This document shows, piece after piece, positions 1 to 30,256 of a DNA stretch of 64,000 nt. Under the pieces are notes generated by a model. That model was not told where the DNA came from. It did no database searches and saw only the letters and a program-made list of their open reading frames with translations. The position numbers were made by a program, and so were the translations under genes. Within the stretch, counting starts at the first letter, position 1, and each line of letters begins with the position of its first letter. The DNA comes from Apostichopus californicus. Lineage: Eukaryota; Echinodermata; Holothuroidea; Aspidochirotida; Stichopodidae. The stretch spans positions 1 to 64,000 of the forward strand of contig JAIPMN010000687.1 in NCBI GenBank assembly GCA_020650975.1, given 5' to 3'.

Positions 1-949
1 TAGCTCGGCACAGAGACTGTTGCTCACATTTGTTAAATGTATTCAGCAGTTTTGTACCGTTTAGCTTTCGGGTGGAATATTCAGTCGAAATACAAAACAT
101 TTTATCTGGGATGTGTGAGGCAGAAAGAGGATAAAATCTCGGTGCTAGAGAGAGGGTCGCCTAAGGAATGTATAAATCCGTACGATAAAAGTAATTAAGC
201 TCGGTTCCAGGGTGGATTTGTCATCTCAGATGGTGTAGATCTCCAAGGCACAGGGACTCGCAAAGTACTACTATCAACATTTGCAGGGTAGTGCTTCCTC
301 TTGGGAAACTTTGTAGCGACTTGAAAATAGTGTGTAATCGACTAAGTCGTGATTGAAATATGTTCACGGTTCGATGGACAGATTTCACAGGGAGGAAACC
401 TCTTTCGGCTTGAGCTTACAACTTTTGCAGATTAGATTTAATTTCTCCATGCCTTTGTGCAGGCTGCTGATTCCCAAAGAAATTCTTTGTTTGAAACGCT
501 TTAAGAGTACAGTGTATTGTCTTAGAAAAGGATGATTTTATACTGTCCAAATATTCTGAATTCACACCAACAAAAGTTGTTGTGGGATTTTAATTACAGC
601 AGTTCAATGTATATCCAATCAAGATGGTGATTAAACAAAAAACAAGACCAATAAATCAACAAGCCCCCCCCAAAAAAAACTGTACACAACGACCAGTGAA
701 ACTTCCCATAAATGGCTGCTGGGGTTTTAACAATCATTTTCATTGTATCATGTTATGGTTTGCCTGGGTTATAATTAGCATTAACAGTCATGTGCTAGCA
801 AGTTCAAAATGAGATGTGTATGCACATTTATAGGAAAGTGATATCATCAGGTTAGAACTCGTGGTTATGTTTTAAAATAGAAGGGTATTAAGTAATTTAT
901 GTATGTTGATCAATATTACCGATAAATAAAACTTCTCTTTATTCTGCAG
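1..949. other. Intron sequence upstream of first visible SERCA exon
   Basis: I find no SERCA exon here. The expected preceding block (the residues before the GTNIA motif) is absent, so that exon lies before the window. The 3' end is a normal acceptor: a T-rich tract then CTGCAG ending at 949. Nothing else is recognisable. Confidence 0.7.
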
Positions 950-19879
<18,930 letters not shown>

Positions 19880-20980
19880 ACTAACAACAGTTACACCTCC
19901 TCCTCCTTTCATTATTAGCCCATTGTAGTTTTGCATTGATCGGAGTCGATCGGATGCTGATGATGATGATGATGGATTTCAGCTGCCTGCGAGAAAAGAT
20001 TTTTAAAACGCGACGGCGAGAAGGAGAAAAAAAAAAGAAAAAAAAAAGTGATTTTTGAATGGATCCGTAGTGAAATCTAGCCTTAATTGGGGGATGGTCG
20101 TCAGGGAATTATTTCAGCATTCATGTTTTGTATAGCAAGTTTTAAGATTCAAGACTGTTTTTCTTGCTTGATTTCTTTCAAAAATACTGCAGACTACTGT
20201 AGGGTACTACTATCTTCAAACAGCTGCTATACATTGCTTTCATGTAGCAGTTTGCCCATTTATTGCACCTGGCAACGGCTATACCAGTTTAAATCATTCC
20301 CCGGTAGTAGCTTGAATGCTACTCACCGATGATCAGTTCAGTCCCCCCCCCCCCTATTGTGATCTCTCTTTTTCGTTCTTATTTCTTTTATCAGTTTTCA
20401 GTTATTTATTTCTTTATTTTTATTTTTTTTCTCTCGCTGATCCATTTCCATCCATCCGATGGTGCTCTCTTTTGATTGTCGTCTGTCGTTTGCCGATACT
20501 AAAAAAAAACATGTCTGTGTGTTCCCCTTTTTGTTTTTCTCAATGTTGACACATACAGTGATGCGGTTTCTAGCTTTACCCTCGAAACGTCTTTCCTCAA
20601 ATCTTTCGTTTTTTGCACGTTTGATGTCGAAACCATTTTTTGACTATTGCTGCTGTATTTTCTGTCTTGGGCGAGGGTGCGGTCGAACAGTTGTCATAGT
20701 TACGTAAAGAAACCCAAAGCTCTCCTCTCTATTGGGGTTGGTAGCAAGTTTCAGAAACGTTTGCGACGAATCGTGAAATGGAAATTCAAACCATAGTTTC
20801 TTGTCTAAACGTACAAAGTTTCTTTAACCAAACGTACGAAGATTGACCTCTTTGCTCCGACATAAAGATCTTGCTCAGTGAACCACCGATTTGAAACAAA
20901 TGTGTTGTGAAGGGGAGGTTTTCAAAACAGGTCGTTCTCTCAAAACAGACAAATGGACATTTACTCGCATTATTGCCAAA

Positions 20981-20986
20981 AATAAA
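20981..20986 (+). terminator. Candidate poly(A) signal AATAAA
   Basis: Canonical hexamer 1.1 kb after the SERCA stop. A second AATAAA lies at 21121-21126. Position only; cleavage has not been shown. Confidence 0.4.
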
Positions 20987-21120
20987 GTAGAAAGGAAATC
21001 GAGTGTCCCTTTTTAAGTAACGAAGAATGATTGAGGCCTATTCTTTTGTTGAATTAGAGGAGAACTCCCATAAATTTGTCGTGTCTCCCGATTAACGTCC
21101 TACCTTTGAAAAGCAGAAAT

Positions 21121-21126
21121 AATAAA
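21121..21126 (+). terminator. Candidate poly(A) signal AATAAA
   Basis: Second canonical hexamer after the SERCA stop codon, followed by T/G-rich sequence within 60-100 bases that could serve as a downstream element. Confidence 0.4.
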
Positions 21127-23921
21127 ATATGGTACTTGCAAAGTTTTAAAGAAACCTTTTGATATTGTGTAAATGTGTCTGAAGTAATCTAAGAAAGGCT
21201 AATAGTTGCTAAGGCACTCTTTTTTTTCCAGTGGCATTGTTGCCATGGTGCCACTAAGTGCCATCTGCCCAGGTCAGAATAATACAGTGAAAAGTCAATT
21301 CCAATTTTGATCTGCTGTGCTGTGTTTGGGGGTTTTGTTACCCTCTTTTAATGCTGTTTTTTCATTCTTATCATTGTTAATTGTCTTTTTTCTTCTTGTG
21401 AACTGGTGTAAGTTTTTGGTGGCGGGTTTTTGTTTTCATTCTTACGATTTGTACCTCTCGTCGTTTGAGCCTATCAACATACGAAGCCAAGTGAAGCGAC
21501 CACCTCCGGCCACGAGGATGTCGTCAAACTGAATCGTCAGTCGTCGGGTGGGTGGGAGGGATGGGAAACATTTTTACCGGTCAGAAATGTGCAACACAGT
21601 TTTGTGGAATTAACACTCACTTTAAAGTGAGGCCAGGCCTTTTATTATAGCAGTACTCTTCAGATTCTTAGATTTTATGGTACAAAGTTATCATTAAGTG
21701 ATTTATGTAAAGTGGTCTTTTAAGTTCTGGCAAAATGGAGGAGATATCATTTGACCGTGGATAGCTGCGTCACGAGAACAGTAACTTCAGTGTCCAATGT
21801 GACCTCCGTAGTCTGATGATGTCAGTGGCTTGGTGGTTGATTAGTGGTGGTTGGTGGCTTGGTGGTTGATTAGTTAGCAAAGGTATTTTTGTCATATGTG
21901 TATTTGATATATGGCAGACAACTCATTGTTTGTTTGTTTACTTCATTTTGGTGTGGAGGCAGGGGGGGGAGGGGGCAGAAGGGGGCGATGTCTTAACAGA
22001 ATGTTCTCTAGTTCGCTTTGAAGTGAGATAAATTATGTGACAACAGAAAAAGAAATTATAAAAGGTGCAAACCTTATTAACCAAACCAGTCAACTTTCAG
22101 CACCTGCTAGAATCCAAGTAATACCTCAAACGGTTTTAATCTAGACGGCTATTTGTGTTAGATGAAAACAAAATGTTGGTAAGAGATTAGACCATAACTG
22201 TTTATCATCTCTTGCAGAGAACAATAATGGGATGCTGGAGAGGGGAGCTAGTGGGGGGGTGTGGGGTGGTGCACGTGTGGGGGAAGCGGGTTGATATAGC
22301 ATTTTCATCCTAAACTATTCTCTTCGCTGAGCAGCAGGTGCCATTAGCCAGAATTTATCTGATCAGGTATGAAATTGTTTTGAAATTGGTGATAAAGATT
22401 TAAATCTGCTAACCTCTGAGAAGGTTTTGTATCCACTTGTACCACGTCCTTCCCCTTCTCCCCCCCCCCCCCAACACCATCACTCTCCCTTCTCCTTCAT
22501 GCCACCATATTAACAAGGCCACAATTCAAACATCTTTCATGACAAAAAAAATTGCATTAAAAATATGAAGATTTTAACTGTCAGAGTTGACTATTCTTTA
22601 GAAGTTTCTATCAAAGCTTGAAGATTTTATTTTGTCTATGAACCTGGTTTTGTTATTGAATTTAATGCCTTAACACATTATGCTTGAACATAAGTAGTTA
22701 TGATGTTAGGTTGAAGGAAGGTGGGGGGGGGGGGAGACTGTATCTGACTGCAATTTACCAAGACAAAGGTTAAAAAAGCTTGGGGTGGAGGATAAAGGCA
22801 AGGGGGGGGGGATCCGTTGTGCATGAAATGAAATCAAATGTTAAGTCACCTTGATGGAAGCCTAGCAACCTTTTTTGTGTTTTTTTCCTATAAATTTCTA
22901 CGTTTGATTATGAATCATAACATCACCGTTCAAATTGCATCAGAAATAATGTGTTGTATTCAGTTTGGATTTTTTTGCCTTCTTTTTCTTTCTCGGTATA
23001 ATTTAGTACTGTTCTCTTTTCATAATGGGTAGTTGTTTTATTTGGGAAGCTGTGCGAGCGAGCTATATACAACGATATTCTATCTTTTTCCAAAGACCTT
23101 TTTATAGTACTGTTCTTTGCTTTTGTTAATGTCTTAGTTAGGTAGTTTTATCTCTTTTTCCTAGCTGTTCATACTTTTAATTTCCACCCCAACCAAAATT
23201 TTACGCCCCTTTTCCACCCCCCGCTCTTGACCATGATACTTGATACCGAACAGTTCTGAACTATTCTGAGTTAATATGGTACCATGTAGTGTTAGTACTT
23301 CTTTTGTTTTACATCATGAAACAGCCAATGTTAACGTACTAGTAGATAACGTACATTCCATATTGATACTTGGGGAACTCTAAGAAAACTTGTAACATCT
23401 CAAATGGCAAACAGTAAATAATGCTCCATAGAATAAATGTCTCTAACAAGATTGTCGCTTGGTCAAGTTATATAGATTTTTAATTTAAGATATTTGTTAT
23501 TAAAAGCCTCAAAAATGTGGTTTTGAATTTAATGACGTAATCAAGCATTTCGGAGAAGGAAAAGAAACCATTAAAAAGTTTAGGGGGAAAAAAAAAGAAA
23601 AACAAATCGAAATTAATTTTTTTTTTTTATATAAATTTTGAATATAGTTCATTTATTTTTAATTCTATGATATTCAAATGGTGAAAGAATGTATTTAAAA
23701 AGTTTATTCTCTTTTGTTATTTTTACGACTAAATCATTTCTACCAAATTTCTATGAAACAATTTTTTTCTATTCACGCAAGTTAAAAATGTGCTTTGATG
23801 TTTTTAAATTCTTTGCGTAGCCTTTGAAAGATCTGTGTGAGTGTCTTAAATTCAGTTTTGTGGAGTACAACTCACACTATGCTAACTTGATTAACATGAT
23901 GAAAAATTATTGTAATTTGCG

Positions 23922-24150
23922 ACTTTACATTGTAAAATTAAGCACTGTTTATCGTTACAGGTAAATTAATCGCTGTTTGTCTTTACACTGTTAACTAAGC
24001 ACTGTTTCTCATTACACTGTAAACTGAGCACTGTGTATGATTACACTGTAAACCAAGCACTGTTTATCTTTACACTGTAAACTAAACACTGTTTATGTTT
24101 ACACTGTAAACTAAGCACTGTCTGTCCTTACACTGTAAACTAAACACTGG
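23922..24150 (+). repeat. 29-bp tandem array
   Basis: Unit close to TGTAAACTAAGCACTGTTTA plus TCTTTACAC. About eight copies; the last five are regular at 29 bp and the first ones are degenerate. Confidence 0.92.
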
Positions 24151-24174
24151 TTACCAATGTGAAAACTGTATATA

Positions 24175-24310
24175 TATAAATTGTGTAAAAGTAAGTGGGT
24201 CTGATGTTTCGATCCTAGCAGGATTTTCTTCAACCTCGTCAGGCTCACTAACTTTTACACATTCTCTTACACAGGCTCTTTAGTGGATAAGCAGTTTGCT
24301 AACAGTTTTA
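24175..24310 (-). repeat. Dispersed element with hammerhead-like core (copy 1)
   Basis: On the - strand: AACTGCTAGCAAAC-like start (AAACTGTTAGCAAACTGC), CTTATCCACTA, a GTGTAAAAG arm, CCTGACGAGG, the hairpin ATCCTGCTAGGAT, CGAAACATCAG and a closing CTTACTTTTACAC arm. The GTGTAAAAGT/ACTTTTACAC ends are inverted repeats. The order CTGANGA...hairpin...GAAAC resembles a hammerhead ribozyme core. A second copy lies at 41365-41563 in the opposite orientation. Confidence 0.65.
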
Positions 24311-26984
24311 GTTTGATCTTAATATATAAATTGGTAATACTCTGGACAACAAAGTACAGTACAGTATCTCCGATCTTTGCCTTTGTGACTGCAGGGATAT
24401 GTGTGAAGTGTGGGAGGCAAGATTAAAATTATAGATACCTCAAACAATAAACGACAATGATAGAAAACCCCCAAAACAAAGAAAGAATTTGTGACAACGA
24501 AATCAGCTTTGAACACTTTATTGAGTTAAATGCTTTTATTTCTAAGATAAACAAAAGGGCAATAGCCTCACATTGCACATTAATACTCTGGGACAGTGAT
24601 TTGATGGAAGGGGGGGAGACAGGGGTACAGAAGGGGTGGGGACAAGGGTGGTTGCAGAGGGAACAATATCCAGATGTTTGTTAACAAAATTTCAAAACCT
24701 TTAGGTAGTTTGCTCTTTGTTGGAACTGTATAAAAAATTGGTCTCCCTGAATATTTTTCTCGGGTGAAATTTAGTAAAATTTAAAGTATTGCATCACTTC
24801 AGAACTGAATGTTGACTTGCAAACGTCTCTCTACCTTAAGGATGTATGCATGAGCTTGGCTTAAAGTGTTAGACAAATAACGAACTACATGACAAATTTT
24901 GAGGGGAGGGGTTTGGGCGAGGGGAGGGGAGACTGCTTCTCCTCTCCCACTTTTCTATCCCTGCAGACATCCTTGTTTTATCTCTCATATTTGTTTGACA
25001 TAGATCATATACAAGAAATGACTAACTATTCTGAAGCCTTCTGTATTGCATGTGCTTATGATGGGAGGGGAATAGAGGGGGTGGGGGAGCAGAGAGGGGG
25101 GGTGGGAGTTATGATACCTATAGTGGAGTCCCTGACGTATTTGGCTAAATTTCAAGTCATTGTTTTATTAACATGAAACGTGTATTTTGTTTTGACAAAA
25201 CATTATGGGCTATTGTTTGTTTGTTTATCTGTTTGTATATTTGTTTATTCAAATTAACAATTTCTTGACTGCGGTGTTTTGAGCCAGTGCATGACCGTAA
25301 CCGTCACTATCATAATAAAAATAATAATTATACAGGTTTTAGGCAAGGTAGCACAAACAAAAGATTGTTACGCCAATTTTTTTCTTTCGATTTATTTTGG
25401 CATCGATACACAGTCAATTCAGTATTTGCATACTTTTATTAACTTTGATTCATTGTGAATTTTATCATAAGGAGAAGTTGGGCAGGATGTGTAGGGGAGC
25501 TGTGGCTTGTGCTGTTAATTTTGTTTCAACTTGCTTGGTGCCTTTCAACAGTAGTCTAACATTGGTAATATTTCAGTCGATTTTTGTTATAACCGTCTCG
25601 AGAAATAAAAAGTGGCCTTTTTTTACTCCAAATTTCTGTGGTAGACCTATTTGGAGTTCATTGTCTCCTAAACTGGCCGGACAATTACAAATTTGAAACG
25701 AAAAGGACTTCAAATGTTGTCATCTGGAACTATTCTCACTTCATGATTGCATTCGTTAGAACATTCCCAACCTTGCAGATTATTGTTAATCGTTTTCGTT
25801 TTTAAGCTACGACTACCGTTTGATACTAAAAAGAGTTATGATGGCAATCCATTTCGAAGACCATACTATGATAATTGAGCATCACATAAATTATTTCAAA
25901 AAAAAAAGAAGAGTTTTCTTGTCAAGAATGGCATGCAAAGGTTGTCAATAACATTTTGATAAATGTTTTGTTTCTAATCAGGGAGAGCACATTGCATGAC
26001 ATTTTATGTGTAAAAGTATAGTTTGAACATATGCGCATATTCATAAGATGCAAATATGTTGTTGTTATGGCATGTTGTAATGATGGAAGTTGATTATGGA
26101 AATATTTAATCTTAGCTGCTTAATATATTTTTGAGACACAATTACAATGTCAGGAATGTTTAACGTTGATGAAAAGATAATGTTGGGTTTAGTGTCATCT
26201 TTGGAAATTGACAAATTTTTTATCCTCTTTCTTAGTTAACAGAAACAGCATTTAGAAAAAAGTTTTCAACTAGCTTAAAATAAAAATTTAACAGGCAAAA
26301 AAAGATAGTAACTTCTTTGTATAGTATTACAGACTTGGTAACATCTTTTGTAATAAAGACTCCAAAAGAATGATAATGTTGTTTGCAGTGTTGTTATTTT
26401 TTTTAATTATTTATTATATTTGCTTGATACTCGTTAAAGTTTGACATTATTCGCCTGCAAACCTCGCATTTGTTAATCAACTATTCCTGCTTCTGCATGT
26501 TAAATTCCATCCATCCATTTGTAAGGGAAAGCGGTCAACAGACAAATTATAACCGCATGAAAATTGCCCGATCAGTTCCATCGATGTTTGAAACAGTAAA
26601 GTTTGTTGAAGATCGTGAAATAAAATTGAAAACTATCAAGAAATTTTCTGATGGTTCAGACACTGCAATGTATACAGACTCAGAGGATATGTTCAACTGG
26701 ACAGTTTTAATTTGTTGGGAAATGGTAAAATTCTGTGAGGGAGGCATTAAAGTTTGAGCAGAAGTGACCATAATTTGACATTCTAGCAGTTATTTAGGTT
26801 ATACCAATGACCTTTAAAGCAACTGTTTGCAAAGCCTGAAAGCAAACATCTGTGAACTCAGAAAAGAGGCATGCACCCCAGGAATACTACATTAAGGGCC
26901 TTCTGTATTAACGAAATACAAAGTTTGGACATGGTACAACAATACAAGTTTAAGAAATGTCCAAGTAACAATAGATAGATATCT

Positions 26985-27405
26985 AAACCTAAATACTTAC
27001 TGTATACCTAGATACCTATACCTAAATACAAGTACAACAATACAAGTTTAAGAAATGTCAAAGTAACAATAGATATATAGATTGATAGATACACCTAATT
27101 AACCTAAATACCTATACCTAAATACCTACATTTAAAATCCTAAATACCTACACCAAGATACATATGCCTAAATACCTACACCTAATTATCTACACCTAGA
27201 TGGGTATACCTAACTACCTATGCCTAAATACCTACACCTAAATACCTACACCTAAATACCTTCACCCTAAATATCTACACCTAAATACCTATACCTAGAT
27301 ACCTACATCTAGATTCCTACACCTAGATACCTAAATACCTACATCTAGATACCTACACCTAGATACCTAAATACCTACACCTAGATACCTATACCTCAAT
27401 ACCTA
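26985..27405 (+). repeat. 14-bp CCTAAATACCTACA tandem array
   Basis: Irregular head-to-tail units CCTAAATACCTACA, with variants carrying AGATA or CTATA. It is sharpest at 27100-27400. It resembles neither telomere repeats nor a coding repeat. Confidence 0.9.
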
Positions 27406-28284
27406 AAACATATGCTTGTAACATTACAGTTAAATTTTAGTAAGCTTGTTGAGTTGCCAACTCTCCCCCACCCATCCTCTCCCATTCCAAATAAAGCCCG
27501 AAAAATGAACAGGATATCTAATGGATATTGCTAAAGATAGTTTGCATTTGATCAACATCAAGCCCAGCCTAATAGGTCATTCCACCAAATGAAAATTAAT
27601 TCAATAGCAAGGACTTTCTTATTCAAATTCTATGAATCTTAGATTGAAACATATGACTTCATTCAATTCCTATGCAAATAGTGAATTGTCAACCTTTAAT
27701 CCTTGTTATTTTGCAAAATGAAACTTGAGGACTAGTAAAGCCAAATGAATATCATTGCCATAGCATTTTCTGTATCAAATTGTATCCAAAATTGAACAAA
27801 ATCGATCACGGAGCCTTTTACGAGAAGACAGGGTTTCACATGTTCAAAAGTCTGTAGACAATAAGCCTGCCAAAATAATCACAAATCTGATTCGATGTTA
27901 AGGTATGAGTGCGTATAGCTCCACAGATCTCAGTTTGATATTTTGGGAACGGATACATCAGATTAATACACAATCATGTTATACTGTTCAGCGACTTAGG
28001 ATCCTTTAAATTTCACTTACAACTAAGAAATCATTTGATGTTTATGAACTGGTTGCAATATTCAATTTTAGCATAAGCCTAAAGTCAGATGTTTTGAAGG
28101 TCATTCGTCCTTCCAAACTGCATTTTTTACCCTAAAAAGAAAATGAGCCCAAAAAATTGTGGCTATGTAGGGTATTAAGGATGATACCTAGTGGGATTAA
28201 TGTATCACTAAGTGGGTTCATACTGGGGGGTATGAGGGGCAATTAAAAATTGAAAAAATGTACAAATGTTTTGATATTGTTTAG

Positions 28285-28361
28285 ATATCAGAAAGCTGGA
28301 AGGTTCCAACGAAGAAGATTTGAAACGATATTCTGTGCGTTGCCTCGGCTGGAGGACGTAA
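28285..28361 (+). other. Possible alternative SERCA 3' exon (weak candidate)
   Basis: Acceptor TTGTTTAG ends at 28284. In the phase left by the internal donor at 19791 the block stays open for 24 codons after the split one (IRKLEGSNEEDLKRYSVRCL then GWRT, stop TAA 28359-28361). It is more GC-balanced than its surroundings and has a GTAAAC after GAGGAC. No homology is known to me, so it ranks below 30213-30256. Confidence 0.2.
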
Positions 28362-29459
28362 ACGATTACTATTTCTGGATATGATCTTTGTTTTCCAATT
28401 GTCTGCTTGATATTATTATAACCTTTTCTTTACCATTAACCTCTAACCTCTGTCATGCTGTTATATCATCGTCATAATTTCTTTCGGAGTTTGGATTTCC
28501 TTCCTTCTCTCATCCACTGCTTCTTAGTATCACTTCATACTGTGTATAAGTATTCGCAGTGTGGTCTCAAAACAAAAATACCTGTTTTTGCGTTTCTCCT
28601 TTCTGTCAATCTTTACGATTAACTCATTAGTAGCCTTCTTTGTTCTACGACAGTGAACAGAGGAATCTTCAGATAAGAGACCCACAATTGCCCATAATTT
28701 TACTTGTCAGACTATCAAGATGCACAATTTCCAATGTGTACTTCATTTATCAGATTTAAAGATTCACATTTCCTATAATGTAAATTTGTGGGATTAATGA
28801 CGCACAATTTTGCTCATACTTGCTGTCTGTGTTTTGGTACCGGAGCAGTGTGTATGTGCATGAACAAAGGTTAAGGGCATAGCTAGCTCATACATTGAAG
28901 CGATGGGTAGGGGGTGGGTGGGGTGTGGGTGGGCGGGGAAGGGGTAGGGAGAAAGGGAGGGTGCTAGCTTCTATTCCCTCTCTATGTCATCAGTGGTGGA
29001 AAACATGTTATTAACCCATTTTTCTAAATAGTGCATTTTCTCTGCTAATTTAATTTAAAAAAAAAACGCCCTGGTCAGACTATGCTGTCCCTCACCCTTC
29101 TCCTACAACCTCCCCCTCCCCTCCCCCCTCCCACCCACCAACCTGCCTCCATGCATTGAGATCCATTGGACTTTGGAAAGCGCTTTGATATAGATCGAGG
29201 TTTCTCGAGTGTGCTGACATTTTGCTGAATTTAATTTTCAGTTAAATCTACTTATCATTTCCCTTCATTTTTCCTTTCTTCTCCAGTTAATGGTTTTGAA
29301 AAATTGTTTTACTTTTTATTCCAGGGTAGTTTGTGATGATTGTTTCAAGTTCACTGTTATACATACATGTCATATCTTGTCCTTGTTCTCAGTGAATCAT
29401 GCAACTAATTGAAGGTTTTCCTGCCAAGAAAATGGGGCTTCAGCAAAAATTTCTGATAC

Positions 29460-29482
29460 CCACACTACCCCCCCCCCCCCCA
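29460..29482 (+). repeat. Poly(C) run
   Basis: Thirteen or more C in a row within AT-rich non-coding DNA; one of more than a dozen such runs in the window. Confidence 0.8.
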
Positions 29483-30212
29483 ATTCGACCCACAATCATG
29501 GCTATACGTCACTTGCAAATATACTGTATTGTTCACACCTTGGTGTGTTATCTTTCCAACATCATAAGTTTGGTATTTGATTGCCAAAAAAATTTCGTCT
29601 AAAAATGACAGTTGTTGGGATGTAAAGTTTTGTGATTGAAGGGGGCGGGGGGCGGGGGGCAGCAGGGTGCTTGTTGGTGATGGTGTTAGCTTTCTTGAAA
29701 TGCAAGGGCTTCTTGAAATGACTAATTTGTTAGGTAATGAAACCATCTTCCTTTTCCAGACAAGTCTGATAGGAAAGGGAAACAGGGGAGATGAGGAGGG
29801 TTGGGGGGGGGAGTGGGGGAGGGACAGGGTATTAGTGGGAGAGTATTGGCCCCTTTGGTTGCATTAACATATTGCAGTCAGACTCACTTTCTATAAAGTC
29901 GACTACATTGCTCTCTTACCCAACAAGCCACATGCCCTCTGAGTCGAGCTTTTTCCCTCGCGGAAATTCAAATGTCATTATTTGTTTCATATCTCTCGGC
30001 GTCTCATCTGCGTAGGTCATCACGTAGGTTCGTTAAGTAGCCTTCTCCATGAAGTGTTTTAGCTCTTTTGTTATGTTGTATTTGAATATTCATGCTCTCA
30101 AAGGTCAAAACTGCTCATTTCTTTGCATCTTCTGTCCTATGTTTTCATTCTATTTTTTCTTTTTTTTCTTCTTTTTTCTTTCCTTCTTCTTTTCCATTCC
30201 ATGCAAATACAG

Positions 30213-30256
30213 GCTTGGATAGCTGGGGTCCTTCACAGCCGAAGAAAGTGGATTGA
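30213..30256 (+). CDS. ATP2A: Candidate alternative terminal exon of SERCA (short isoform)
   Basis: A long T/C-rich tract (30150-30198) leads to acceptor AAATACAG ending at 30212. Joined to the internal donor after 19790, the frame reads ...RRGLQD-GLDSWGPSQPKKVD then TGA (30254-30256). This would replace the hydrophobic tail by a 14-residue hydrophilic end and give a protein about 15 residues shorter. The layout (last common exon with optional donor, then a tiny distal exon with its own UTR) mirrors vertebrate ATP2A2. The sequence shows acceptor, phase and stop; transcription is not shown. Confidence 0.5.

Larger units (their letters stand above)
19880..30212 (+). other. 3' UTR of the long SERCA isoform and/or 10.4-kb alternative intron
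   Basis: No coding exon was recognised. AATAAA signals at 20981 and 21121 could end the long-isoform mRNA with a roughly 1.2-kb UTR. The rest is AT-rich, with poly(G)/poly(C) runs (20341, 21961, 22459, 22722, 22803, 29468), a 29-bp array (23922-24150), a dispersed element (24175-24310) and a 14-bp array (26985-27405). Confidence 0.6.
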
